A stretch of 32,782 nt of DNA from a bacterium (GCA_030647735.1 JAUSIY010000012.1:1-32782); one strand, 5' to 3'; numbered from the stretch's first letter, positions 18,475 through 27,454 are shown. Notes: generated by a model from the letters alone, not told the origin. Numbers and translations are program-made.

Positions 18475-19572
18475 TTACACCGCTCTCTCTATCATATAGA
18501 GAGCAATTCCTTGCAGGTAATCAATGGCCTGAGGGTTAAGCTTAAGCTGACGTAACTGGTTAGCAGTCTCAGCTGCCTGCCCGGCATATTTCTGAGCCAA
18601 AACCCTGGAATAATCCGCCGAACCCGAGTCGGTAATGGCTTGTTTAGCCAACTCAATATCAGCATCTGCAGCTGTTTGCTTGCCCCACACTTTAAGCACC
18701 TGCTGTTTTTGTTCAGAAGTCCCTTTTTCTAACACTTGATGGATTAATACCGTCGCCTTACCTTGCAATAAGTCGGAGTTGGCTGATTTGCCCGTCTTTT
18801 CCGGAGTTCCAAATACTCCTAGTAAATCATCCTGTAATTGAAAGGCTACTCCCCCAGCCATAGAATAATCATGCAATAGTTTTCTGGCCTGGGGAGTAAC
18901 CCCCGCCAGAATGGCCCCGGTAATTAAAGGGTTCTCATACGTATAACGGGCGGTCTTGGCGGTATGCACTACCACCACATCTTCTTCCGTCCATTTTTTA
19001 TACAGCGGTAAAGTGACATCAAAAGCCTGACCGTAAGCTGTATCTATAATCGTACGAAAGAAAAATTGCAGGGCGGCTAAAAGTCGGTCCGGAGCAAACC
19101 CACTGGAAGCCAATATTTCATAACCTAAATTCCAGCCCAAATCCCCCACCGTGACCGCCATGGCTTCTCCGTAATGTTTGTCTCCTCCCATAAACCCTTT
19201 GTAATACTCGTGAGAGGTGGGCCCACCCCGCCGGATAACATCCTGATCCATGAAGTCATCGTGCATCAGAATAGCCGCGTGCACGATGTCAACGGCCATG
19301 GCTGCCTGCCAGACCTGCTCATCCGGTGTAGCCCCTAACATATATCCGTAATACACAAACGAGGGCCGCAGCCGCTTCTGCGGCCGCAGCAGATAGTCTT
19401 TGACGTGGGTCAGCATATGTTGGGCTAGTGCTTTCTCCTTGTGGTTATATCCGCTCTTTTTGGCCAACTCCGCGTCTAATAATTTCTCAAACCGGGGACC
19501 AATCTCCTCGGCAAACTTTTCCAAACAGGTTTTGGCATTTTTTGCCAACTGGGAGGTGACCGGCGAAGACAT
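18475..19572 (-). CDS. Polyprenyl (isoprenyl) diphosphate synthase
   Basis: AAILMHDDFMDQD and GVAFQLQDDLLGVFG aspartate-rich motifs. Confidence 0.93.
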   Translation of the reverse strand: MSSPVTSQLAKNAKTCLEKFAEEIGPRFEKLLDAELAKKSGYNHKEKALAQHMLTHVKDYLLRPQKRLRPSFVYYGYMLGATPDEQVWQAAMAVDIVHAAILMHDDFMDQDVIRRGGPTSHEYYKGFMGGDKHYGEAMAVTVGDLGWNLGYEILASSGFAPDRLLAALQFFFRTIIDTAYGQAFDVTLPLYKKWTEEDVVVVHTAKTARYTYENPLITGAILAGVTPQARKLLHDYSMAGGVAFQLQDDLLGVFGTPEKTGKSANSDLLQGKATVLIHQVLEKGTSEQKQQVLKVWGKQTAADADIELAKQAITDSGSADYSRVLAQKYAGQAAETANQLRQLKLNPQAIDYLQGIALYMIERAV

Positions 19573-20807
19573 CAGGCAACTCTCTCTTTCAGAGCAGTAT
19601 AAAATTTGACTAGGTAATCACGGGCTTTGGTCCAATTTTTGTCATCGGCTGCCCGGTCGGCCAAATACGCCAGATGAGCAGATTTGGCTGCCTGAAAAGT
19701 GGAGAACCTGAACTTTTCCGCTAATAAGTTACGCAGGGATTCTTCGCTTTCCCCTTCCCGCCATAGATCTACCTCAATTTTGGCTATAATCTGAGGCTCG
19801 AAAGCCAGCTTCAGGGTTTTCTGCAAGATACCATACAAGTCTTCCAAAGAAGCTTTGGCCCGGCTCCAGTCCTGTTTTTGCCGGAAAACTAAAGCTTTAG
19901 CCAAACTCAGACCGGCTTCTTTGGCCAGCTCTTTAGACAAACCGTAGTGTTCCTTAACGTATCTGACGGCTAGATCCCGCAGCCTCTCTCCTTCTTTGGC
20001 CTGCAAAGCGTGGCGCCACTTGAGCTCCAGATCGGCTACTACTTTAGGGTTGAACCTCAAATGTTTCTCTATATCATTACCTCCGAATCTTCTGCGGCGG
20101 CGAGAATAATCCAGAATGGCGTTTTTGAGTTTCTCCGGAGTGAAATCCGGCAGATGGTCCTGCTCCCAGAATAATTCGGCATATGCCATCTGCCAGGGCA
20201 TGAGGCCTGACGTGCGTTGTTCCCCGCTGGTTCTGATGAACAAATCTACGTACGGATACGGTTGAGAAGCAGTATCCAGATGGGCGGCAAAAACTTTGGT
20301 GTCGATTTGCTCAGCCGGTATTTTTTCCTTGACTATCTCTCTTGCGGCCCGCACAATTTCATCCTGACCCCCGTAATCTAAGGCCACGTTAAAGACGTTG
20401 GCAGCGAAGTCTTTGGAAATAGCCTCCAGCTTAGCCAGCCGATCCCGGATGTCTGCAGGCAGACGGTCACGTCTGCCCAACTGGATAAATCTGACTTTTT
20501 CCTTGGGAACATCTTTCTCAGCCTGAGACAAAGCCAGTCGAAACACGTTGAATATTTCATTCAGTTCTGACTGAGGGCGATCCCAGTTCTCAGTAGAAAA
20601 AGCCCAAACTGTAAACGTATGCACTCCCAACTCGCGGGCTGCTTTAGCCAGCCGGTTAACTGCCTCATAGCCGGCCTTGTGGCCTACCCAAGGTTCTTTC
20701 CCCCGGGCCCGGGCCCAGCGCCGGTTGCCGTCTAAAATCATGGCAATATGATTAGGTATCTTTGTCCCTTCAGGCAAAGTAATTTTTACGAGTGATTTCT
20801 TTGTCAC
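19572..20807 (-). CDS. uppS: UPP synthase (cis-prenyltransferase) with long C-terminal helical extension
   Basis: PNHIAMILDGNRRWARARG, FTVWAFSTENWDRP, DLFIRTSGEQRTSGLMPWQMAYAELFW; ~150 extra aa at the C-terminus; GTG start. Confidence 0.95.
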   Translation of the reverse strand: MTKKSLVKITLPEGTKIPNHIAMILDGNRRWARARGKEPWVGHKAGYEAVNRLAKAARELGVHTFTVWAFSTENWDRPQSELNEIFNVFRLALSQAEKDVPKEKVRFIQLGRRDRLPADIRDRLAKLEAISKDFAANVFNVALDYGGQDEIVRAAREIVKEKIPAEQIDTKVFAAHLDTASQPYPYVDLFIRTSGEQRTSGLMPWQMAYAELFWEQDHLPDFTPEKLKNAILDYSRRRRRFGGNDIEKHLRFNPKVVADLELKWRHALQAKEGERLRDLAVRYVKEHYGLSKELAKEAGLSLAKALVFRQKQDWSRAKASLEDLYGILQKTLKLAFEPQIIAKIEVDLWREGESEESLRNLLAEKFRFSTFQAAKSAHLAYLADRAADDKNWTKARDYLVKFYTALKERVA

Positions 20808-20859
20808 AGTCAGCCAATCTTACCATAATTAGGTGCCTAAATTGCCCCTTTATCCGCTC

Positions 20860-20888
20860 TTGACAACCTGGCTACATTGTAATAACAT
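20860..20888 (+). promoter_or_regulatory. Promoter TTGACA-17-TAACAT upstream of the TA pair
   Basis: -35 at 20860-20865, 17 nt spacer, -10 at 20883-20888, ATG at 20898. Confidence 0.65.
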
Positions 20889-20897
20889 TGTTAGCAC

Positions 20898-21149
20898 ATG
20901 AACACTCAAACCATCTTTCAGGCCGGCAACAGCCGTGTGGTATCTATTCCCAAGTCCTTATTGGAGGAACTTAACTTTAAACTTGGGCAAAAAGTCAACG
21001 TCACAAAGCTGGACGATGAATCTATTGTTATCAAAAAAGTCAAGACTACCCCACTCTCTTCCGCTAAAACTACGTCCGAGTTTAAAAAGTGGCTCAGCGA
21101 TGTATTAGAAGAAGACGCTGAAGTACTCGATGAGCTGGCAGTACGTTGA
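20898..21149 (+). CDS. AbrB/MazE-like antitoxin
   Basis: IFQAGNSRVVSIPKSLLEELNFKLGQKVNVTKLDDESIVIKK swapped-hairpin AbrB fold; overlaps the Doc ORF. Confidence 0.88.
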   Translation: MNTQTIFQAGNSRVVSIPKSLLEELNFKLGQKVNVTKLDDESIVIKKVKTTPLSSAKTTSEFKKWLSDVLEEDAEVLDELAVR

Positions 21150-21522
21150 TATCACCGAAGTGTACGAAATTCACGCAGCCGTGGTTAAACGTGCCGGAAC
21201 TAAAGCTTCCGTCCGAGATTTCGGTTTACTCCACTCCGCCGTCGAGAGACCAAAAGCCACCTATTCTGGTCAAGACTTGTATCCCAATACATTTCTAAAG
21301 GCCGCCGCCCTCATGCAGTCTTTATGCCTGAACCACCCTTTTACAGATGCCAACAAAAGGACGGCATGGTTATCAACTAAACGATTTCTGAAAATCAACG
21401 GTTATCACCTCAAACCCCAGAAATTAGATGCGGCCGATTTTATGGTCTATGTCGATAACTCCCAGCCAGATATTAAAGAGATTGCTAAATGGTTGAAAGA
21501 GCACTCACAACTTCTGGCCTAG
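21130..21522 (+). CDS. doc: Doc-family (Fic fold) toxin
   Basis: HPFTDANKRTAWLSTKRFL matches the Doc motif HxFx(D/N)ANKR. Confidence 0.9.
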   Translation: MSWQYVDITEVYEIHAAVVKRAGTKASVRDFGLLHSAVERPKATYSGQDLYPNTFLKAAALMQSLCLNHPFTDANKRTAWLSTKRFLKINGYHLKPQKLDAADFMVYVDNSQPDIKEIAKWLKEHSQLLA

Positions 21523-22711
21523 TCATCAGCCTGGTTTCGTCAGAATTTCTGTCTTTCCATTCTATTTTGTCTCCGGTTTTGGCAGACACCACTAACCGCA
21601 CCGGTATCCCCAACAGATCCGCATCGGCAAACTTCTCTCCGGCTGAGCGGTCAGAATCGTCATACAGGACTTCTATTCCAGCCGACTGGAGTTCTTCATA
21701 AACTTCGCCTGCGTCTTTTAGACCAACCAAGTGCGCTGCAAACGGGGCCACCTCTTTCGGCCACAGAATTCCTTTTTCGTCATGATGTACCTCAACCAGT
21801 GTCCCCAATACCCGAGTGGGGCCAATACCGTAACTGCCAAACCAAAAAGGTTGCTGTTTACCATTTTTGTCTGTGAAAAAGGCCTTCATATCGGTAGCAT
21901 ATTTAGTACCTAGAGGAAAGATATTACCCACTTCTATAGACTTACCTACAACTACTTTTCCCAGGCTACACCAGGGACATTTGTCTCCTTCCGCAACTGA
22001 CAAGACCTCTTTATTCTGTCCTTGCTTACATTCGGAGCAATAGTAGATAGTGTCTTCGCCTGACTCAGCCAGCACCTGAAACTCGTGGGTGTGTTTGTCG
22101 GTAAATACTCCTCCAGATGCTTCGGTAACAATTACTTCCAGACCCAGCCTGGCAAAAATTTTTAAGTAAGCCTGCTTCACCTCTTCGTAGTAGGCCATTA
22201 GATCCTCCTCTGACTCATGAGCGCTATACATATCTTTCATCAAAAATTCCCGGCCGCGCAAAATACCTCCGGTTGCCCGCAATTCCTGGCGGAACTTGGT
22301 GGAGAACTGGTAGATTTTAATGGGCAAATCTTTGTAAGAAGAAACGTGCTTGCGAATCAGGTCCATAATGATCTCTTCGTGAGTAAATGACAGTGCATAC
22401 TCTCGCTCCCGAGAGTCCTTAAGGGTATACATTATGTCAGCAGCACTTTCCCACCGGCCGGTCTCGTTCCAGATTTCTTTGGAGTGCAACAGAGGCAAGG
22501 CCAACTCCTGTCCTCCGGTAGCATTCATCTCCGCCCTAATAATATTGTTTATCTTGCCCACCACCCGCCAGCCTAAAGGCAACAGGGTCCAACTCCCGGC
22601 CATCAGTTGATCCATGAACCCTCCCCGCACTAACAGCTTGTGATTGGCAGCCACTGCATCCCTGGAAGCTTCCTTCAAGGTCTTGGGGAACAACTGACTA
22701 TGCATCATCAT
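21485..22711 (-). CDS. proS: Prolyl-tRNA synthetase
   Basis: GGQELALPLLHSKEIWNETGRW, FRQELRATGGILRGREFLMKDMYS, GSYGIGPTRVLGTLVEVHHDEKGILWPKEVAPF. Confidence 0.97.
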   Translation of the reverse strand: MMMHSQLFPKTLKEASRDAVAANHKLLVRGGFMDQLMAGSWTLLPLGWRVVGKINNIIRAEMNATGGQELALPLLHSKEIWNETGRWESAADIMYTLKDSREREYALSFTHEEIIMDLIRKHVSSYKDLPIKIYQFSTKFRQELRATGGILRGREFLMKDMYSAHESEEDLMAYYEEVKQAYLKIFARLGLEVIVTEASGGVFTDKHTHEFQVLAESGEDTIYYCSECKQGQNKEVLSVAEGDKCPWCSLGKVVVGKSIEVGNIFPLGTKYATDMKAFFTDKNGKQQPFWFGSYGIGPTRVLGTLVEVHHDEKGILWPKEVAPFAAHLVGLKDAGEVYEELQSAGIEVLYDDSDRSAGEKFADADLLGIPVRLVVSAKTGDKIEWKDRNSDETRLMTRPEVVSALSTI

Positions 22712-22745
22712 CTAATTATACCCGTGCTTTTTTCAAATTACACTT

Positions 22746-23135
22746 CTAACTGCGGAATGGCAATCCTTTGACCAACTTCCAGTCCCAGGGGGGGTAGCGG
22801 GTTAACAACCATACCCGGCTCAAGGACCACAAAGCTTGTAACCGGTCGGTTTCTTCAATCAACCTTATCTCTTCACATCCCAAGGCCATCAATTTTGCCA
22901 AGGCCAAGCCTTCGGCATGCTCGTCATTGATTAATAGCACGTCTTCAGAGTTGGGTATGTCACTGGCATATAACCTGACTATAACCGGCTTCCGGAGATC
23001 ATGGCGCACGTATACCGTACCGCTTCGTTCAGCTGAGGGCAGAGCTATTTTAGATTCTCCCTCATGACCACTTATCCCCCTCACCCAGAAGGGGTTTCCC
23101 TCTTCAACTAGGTCTCCCCAAGCGAAAGCAGCCAT
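22746..23135 (-). CDS. Hypothetical protein
   Basis: 129 aa ORF in the gap upstream of proS on the same strand. Confidence 0.6.
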   Translation of the reverse strand: MAAFAWGDLVEEGNPFWVRGISGHEGESKIALPSAERSGTVYVRHDLRKPVIVRLYASDIPNSEDVLLINDEHAEGLALAKLMALGCEEIRLIEETDRLQALWSLSRVWLLTRYPPWDWKLVKGLPFRS

Positions 23136-23174
23136 GAAGATAAAATACTCCCCGTTTTTGCAGCTGTCAATAAC

Positions 23175-23510
23175 TTAATGTTCGAAGCTATATAGTACGG
23201 AGCTAGTCAGCGACAGAATCACGCTGAAAGCCAAGGCCCAGCCGAAGCCAGCCACAGTGAATCCAGGCACAAAGGAACTGACTAAGAGCACCAAGACGGC
23301 ATTAATTATCAGAGTGAATAATCCCAAGGTCAAAATGGTGATGGGTAAGGTTAACAGTACCAACACCGGCTTAAGAATCATGTTTACCAGTCCCAAGGCC
23401 ACAGCTACCACAAATGCAGTCCAGAAACCGGCTACTTCCACTCCCGGCAAAACATAAGCAACTACCAGTACAGCGACTGTACTCACTAACCAATGTATCA
23501 ACCATTTCAT
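23175..23510 (-). CDS. Phage holin family 4 / YvlD-like four-TM membrane protein
   Basis: MKWLIHWLVSTVAVLVVAYVLPGVEVAGFWTAFVVAVALGLVNMILKPVLVLLTLPITILTLGLF; internal Met preferred over the ORF-track start. Confidence 0.88.
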   Translation of the reverse strand: MKWLIHWLVSTVAVLVVAYVLPGVEVAGFWTAFVVAVALGLVNMILKPVLVLLTLPITILTLGLFTLIINAVLVLLVSSFVPGFTVAGFGWALAFSVILSLTSSVLYSFEH

Positions 23511-23512
23511 AG

Positions 23513-23782
23513 TTAAATAGTAGCACTTTTTTCGTTTAGCTGAGACGCCCAGATCCACTCACCCGGATTGCCTTCCGCATCAGAAATTCTTAATCTCATG
23601 TCTTGAATACGACCGCCTTGAGTCATCCGTTCTGCCTTAGCACACAATCGGCCTGAAGCATGCCTGTTCCGTCCCCGGATATCCATTTTGACCAATTCAC
23701 ATTCCATATCAGGCTTCAGGCGGGCACAGGGCCAGCACATAATCCGAGCCTGCCTATTTAAAGCTGCCACTTCAATTGCCAT
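23513..23782 (-). CDS. Small hypothetical protein
   Basis: 89 aa ORF just upstream of the YvlD-like gene. Confidence 0.5.
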   Translation of the reverse strand: MAIEVAALNRQARIMCWPCARLKPDMECELVKMDIRGRNRHASGRLCAKAERMTQGGRIQDMRLRISDAEGNPGEWIWASQLNEKSATI

Positions 23783-23820
23783 GCCTCCTTATATCTCCTT
23801 TAGCCTCAACCTGTCAAGTT

Positions 23821-23849
23821 TTGCTCAAATTGACACAGGGGTATATAAT
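23821..23849 (+). promoter_or_regulatory. Promoter for the T-box operon
   Basis: TATAAT at 23844-23849, weak -35 TTGCTC 17 nt upstream. Confidence 0.45.
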
Positions 23850-23867
23850 GTGTTTAACAATTTATAA

Positions 23868-24186
23868 CGCAATGAAGCAGTGAAGTAGGAATCAGACAGA
23901 GACAGCAGAGATCTCGCGGTTGCTGAAAGCGAGACGATTATCTGAAACCGAATTACCCTGGCAAAAGCGGCTCTGACAAAATCAGAGACGGGATCAGCCC
24001 GACAAAGCTGAAAGGATGTGTCGGAAACGGAGCATTCGATGAGGCCAAAGCCAAAATTGAATCCCCTTCTGGGGATTTTTTAGTGGGTTTGGTAAAACAA
24101 GGTGGTACCGCGAGAAGCCTCGCCCTTGTCAATCAGATTTTCTTTCCAAAGGAAATGTTATCTGGCTGATGGGAGCGAGGTTTTTT
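23868..24186 (+). promoter_or_regulatory. T-box riboswitch leader, tyrosine-type, with antiterminator and terminator
   Basis: T-box AAGGTGGTACCGCG at 24099-24112; antiterminator CAAGG(24098-24102)/CCTTG(24124-24128) and GCGAG(24110-24114)/CTCGC(24119-24123) around the 7-nt bulge TGGTACC; terminator CCTCGCCC/GGGAGCGAGG + TTTTTT; candidate specifier TAC at 23954-23956. Confidence 0.93.
24118..24186 (+). terminator. Regulated T-box terminator
   Basis: CCTCGCCC (24118-24125) pairs with GGG(A)GCGAGG (24171-24180), followed by six T. Confidence 0.85.
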
Positions 24187-24738
24187 ATGTCCAACATAGA
24201 CAAAAAAATAGTTATTCTGACCGGTCCTCCGGCAAATGGAAAATCGACTATTGGCGGGTTACTTTCTGAGGCCGGTTTTTGCCATATCGAAGCAGATAAC
24301 TTTATCTCGTCCCTTGGCAGGCAAAGACTTAATGACGGTACCTGGTCAGACATAGACCGTGAAGAATACATGACTGGGGCAGCTCAAGCCGCCCTTGAAG
24401 CTTCCCAGACAGGCCAGCCAGTGGTGATTTCGGATACCCTAACCCTGCCCTGGATGAGAGAATTCATGACATCTCAGCTGGCTCAACCCGGTATCACCGT
24501 TGGGTTAGTGTTTGTGAACCGGATATTAGACGAAAAACAGATAGCTCAAATAGCCCTTAAAAGAGCTTCGGAAGGACATGCTCTTGATCCTGATGCTTTA
24601 GTTAAGTTCAGGAAATTGTTTGTCCCGCTGGATGCAATTACTGAACCTCACGTAACTTTAGAGAATCCAGGCGATGTAGATTTGAACAAGCTGTTAGTCA
24701 CCGCTCTTGCGACTATTGAAAAATTATGGAACAACTAA
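24187..24738 (+). CDS. P-loop kinase/NTPase (small-molecule kinase or zeta-toxin-like)
   Basis: KKIVILTGPPANGKSTIGGLLSEAGFCHIEADNF Walker A; ATG at 24187 preferred because ATG 24169 lies in the T-box terminator stem. Confidence 0.85.
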   Translation: MSNIDKKIVILTGPPANGKSTIGGLLSEAGFCHIEADNFISSLGRQRLNDGTWSDIDREEYMTGAAQAALEASQTGQPVVISDTLTLPWMREFMTSQLAQPGITVGLVFVNRILDEKQIAQIALKRASEGHALDPDALVKFRKLFVPLDAITEPHVTLENPGDVDLNKLLVTALATIEKLWNN

Positions 24739-25400
24739 TCACTTCACCCTCTGCCCAACTAACAATTGGAACTAGTCAAGGTCTCGTAAAGACTGTTAAT
24801 GAGGACTGCATTGAATTCAGACTGGATGGAAACCAAACCGTTGTTTGCCTCTGCGATGGTCATTGGGGTGATACTGCTGCAAAGCTTGTCTGCCGGACAA
24901 TTGCAAATAACTTCCCATCCAGCCGCAGAAAGGCCCTCCATCTGCTAAATCACATTGAACTCCAACTATTGGGAGAATTTGGCAAAGAACCACCTAACCC
25001 TGAGATAGATCAACCTCCGGAAACCAGCCTAGTAGCAGTCAGGTTTGATTCTTCCTCTCGTAAATTAACGGTCATTTGCTATGGAGACTGCCGAATCCTC
25101 ATATCCAATCATGGCCAAATTAGATTCCATACGCTTCCCCAAGCTACCTGGCTTGGAGTGTTTTCGCGTCTGGGACTTCGTGGAAGAATTCCTGTCAAAA
25201 GGGGGCTGACTTTCAATACTTTGGCTCTTCAATCTAATGATTCTGTTTGGATGTTTACTGATGGTGTAGATGAATGTATTTACGAAAAACCAACTCTTTC
25301 TCATGGTTGGGTTGTAAAGCACAATATCTCGGAAATCTTTGCTCAGATTGAAAAACAGGGTGCCCAAGATAATGCCAGTTTAGTTATTTTGAAATGCTAG
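24726..25400 (+). CDS. PP2C-family Ser/Thr phosphatase-like protein
   Basis: VVCLCDGHWGDTAAK, VICYGDCRILI, SVWMFTDGVDE, QDNASLVIL motifs. Confidence 0.85.
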   Translation: MEQLITSPSAQLTIGTSQGLVKTVNEDCIEFRLDGNQTVVCLCDGHWGDTAAKLVCRTIANNFPSSRRKALHLLNHIELQLLGEFGKEPPNPEIDQPPETSLVAVRFDSSSRKLTVICYGDCRILISNHGQIRFHTLPQATWLGVFSRLGLRGRIPVKRGLTFNTLALQSNDSVWMFTDGVDECIYEKPTLSHGWVVKHNISEIFAQIEKQGAQDNASLVILKC

Positions 25401-25409
25401 AATAACCAT

Positions 25410-26555
25410 ATGGATAAGATTGATGAATTGTTAACCCGGGGAATAGCCAATATTATTCCCTCTAAACAAGCATTGGAAAAAAGGTTGCGTTCTGACCAAA
25501 AAGTAAATGCATATCTTGGCATTGATACTACCGCCCCCCATGTTCACTTAGGTAACGCCTTTGGACTGCGCAAACTGCAACAGTTAGTAGATATGGGTCA
25601 CCATGTGACCTTCTTAATTGGAGATTTCACAACTAAGATTGGAGATTCTTCGGACAAAGAATCTGAACGGCCAATTCTGACAGATACTGAAATCGAGACC
25701 AATTTTCAAACCTACAAACAACAAGTCAGCAAAATCTTGGACTTTTCCCGAGTGGAATTACATCACAATAGCGAATGGCTGTCTAAGTTAACTTTTGCGG
25801 ATGTTATAAAATTGAGTCAACAATTTACCCTAAATGATTATATCAGTCGGGAGATAATGAAAAAGAAGCTAGAGAATGGGGTTTCAATTCGCTTAGACGA
25901 AGTCCTCTACCCCCTGATGCAGGGATATGACAGCTACTTTATGGATACTGATATTCAAGTCGGAGGAGCTGACCAAACTTTTAATATGCAGGCTGGCCGA
26001 AACTTGCAAAAGAAATTAAGAAGTAAGGATTCGTTTGTATTAGTCGGCCAATATTTAACTGGCACTGATGGTCGGAAAATGAGCAAGAGCTGGGGCAATG
26101 CTATTTGGCTGGATGACACTCCCAACGATATTTTCGGTAAGGTGATGTCAACCAAAGATGAATTAATTGACGAATACTTCACCCTAGGAACTAATTTGCC
26201 TTTGAAAGACATACCCAAAGGAAAATCTATGGACAGAAAGAAAAAACTGGCCTGGCAAATCGTGTCTGAGCTACATTCCCCGACGATAGCTGATATGGCT
26301 CAGGCTTATTTTGAATCAACTTTTCAGCAAAAACAAACTCCGGCAGATATTCCCCAATACCACCTCGAGAAGAATCGGTCGATTTTAGAAGTTCTGGTTG
26401 GAAGTGGCCTGGTTAAATCCAAGTCAGAAGCCCGTCGTGTGATTGAACAGGGCGGGGTAAAACTAAACCAGTCCCCTGTAACAGATTTTGCAACTGAAGC
26501 CGGTCCAGGAGACCTCGTCCAAGTGGGTACCCGGAAATTCGTCAAACTGACTTAA
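25410..26555 (+). CDS. tyrS: Tyrosyl-tRNA synthetase
   Basis: PHVHLGNAFGLRKLQQLVDMGH, GGADQTFNMQAGR, GRKMSKSWGNAI (KMSKS), C-terminal S4 domain. Confidence 0.96.
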   Translation: MDKIDELLTRGIANIIPSKQALEKRLRSDQKVNAYLGIDTTAPHVHLGNAFGLRKLQQLVDMGHHVTFLIGDFTTKIGDSSDKESERPILTDTEIETNFQTYKQQVSKILDFSRVELHHNSEWLSKLTFADVIKLSQQFTLNDYISREIMKKKLENGVSIRLDEVLYPLMQGYDSYFMDTDIQVGGADQTFNMQAGRNLQKKLRSKDSFVLVGQYLTGTDGRKMSKSWGNAIWLDDTPNDIFGKVMSTKDELIDEYFTLGTNLPLKDIPKGKSMDRKKKLAWQIVSELHSPTIADMAQAYFESTFQQKQTPADIPQYHLEKNRSILEVLVGSGLVKSKSEARRVIEQGGVKLNQSPVTDFATEAGPGDLVQVGTRKFVKLT

Positions 26556-26616
26556 TACACTACACTGTAATACCCAGGGGTAGAAATAGTGGTTGCCACG
26601 GTTTGAACCGCTTCAT

Positions 26617-27378
26617 TTATATCAGTTTCCAGACGAACTTGAACAGCCTCAACTGCCTGCGCCAGCGCCAGGGTTCGTGTATTAAGCGCCAGGCCCATTC
26701 CAAACCCAATTTATTGATCCATTCCGGAGGCAGTTTTGCCAGACCCACCAGATAATCGAATGTGCCCCCTACTCCCATGGCCACTTTAACTTTCAACTGA
26801 CTTCGGTGAGCCCAAATCCATTTTTCCTGCCACGGGGCCCCATAGGCAACCAGTAATATGTCGGGCCGGAAGGCATTAATCTTAGTCACAATCTCTTCAT
26901 CTTCCTTATTTTGTTTACTCCCTATAGGACTTGTCTGTTTGATATCCGCGTGTCCAGGCGAAAAAGCCCCGCCAAACCGCTGGGCCATTTTTTCGGCTAC
27001 CTTGTCCCGTCCACCTAGAAAAAATATCCTGTAGTTATGATCAAGGATTCTTTGCACCAGCTTCCGGCCAGGCACAATTGGTAAATCTGGTTTAGCCAAT
27101 TTCAGTCCGTTTCCGTCAGCAATTGCCAAATCAGCCGAGTTAAGAACTGTCTGAAACTCATTATCTTCCTGGGCTACCATAATAAACTCTGGATTTACGG
27201 TTACAATCAAGAAGGGTTTTTTGAAGCTAGATGTGCAAATCTGGTCGATTTTTCCTAGCACTTGGTCTATGGAAGTGACAGATACGTCCACCCCGAGAAT
27301 ATTTACCTTATCATCGTTCTTTTTATATAGGATAGATTTCAATTTAGCTTCAGATCGGTAAGGTAATATAAGTCTCAT
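26617..27378 (-). CDS. WecG/TagA/CpsF family glycosyltransferase
   Basis: TVNPEFIMVAQED, LADLAIADGNGLKLA-like region, FFLGGRDKVAEKMA, PDILLVAYGAPWQEKWI, GVGGTFDYLVG, LEWAWRLIHEPWRW. Confidence 0.93.
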   Translation of the reverse strand: MRLILPYRSEAKLKSILYKKNDDKVNILGVDVSVTSIDQVLGKIDQICTSSFKKPFLIVTVNPEFIMVAQEDNEFQTVLNSADLAIADGNGLKLAKPDLPIVPGRKLVQRILDHNYRIFFLGGRDKVAEKMAQRFGGAFSPGHADIKQTSPIGSKQNKEDEEIVTKINAFRPDILLVAYGAPWQEKWIWAHRSQLKVKVAMGVGGTFDYLVGLAKLPPEWINKLGLEWAWRLIHEPWRWRRQLRLFKFVWKLI

Positions 27379-27454
27379 TATTATTTCATATCACAACATC
27401 TATTTCAATAAAAATCTTATACTTACTACAAGGTATGCACAATTCATTAACAAC

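Noticed and set aside
23175-23510. Prophage remnant suggested by holin-like protein
   Set aside because: YvlD/holin-4 family proteins are common chromosomal membrane proteins; no other phage structural genes are nearby.
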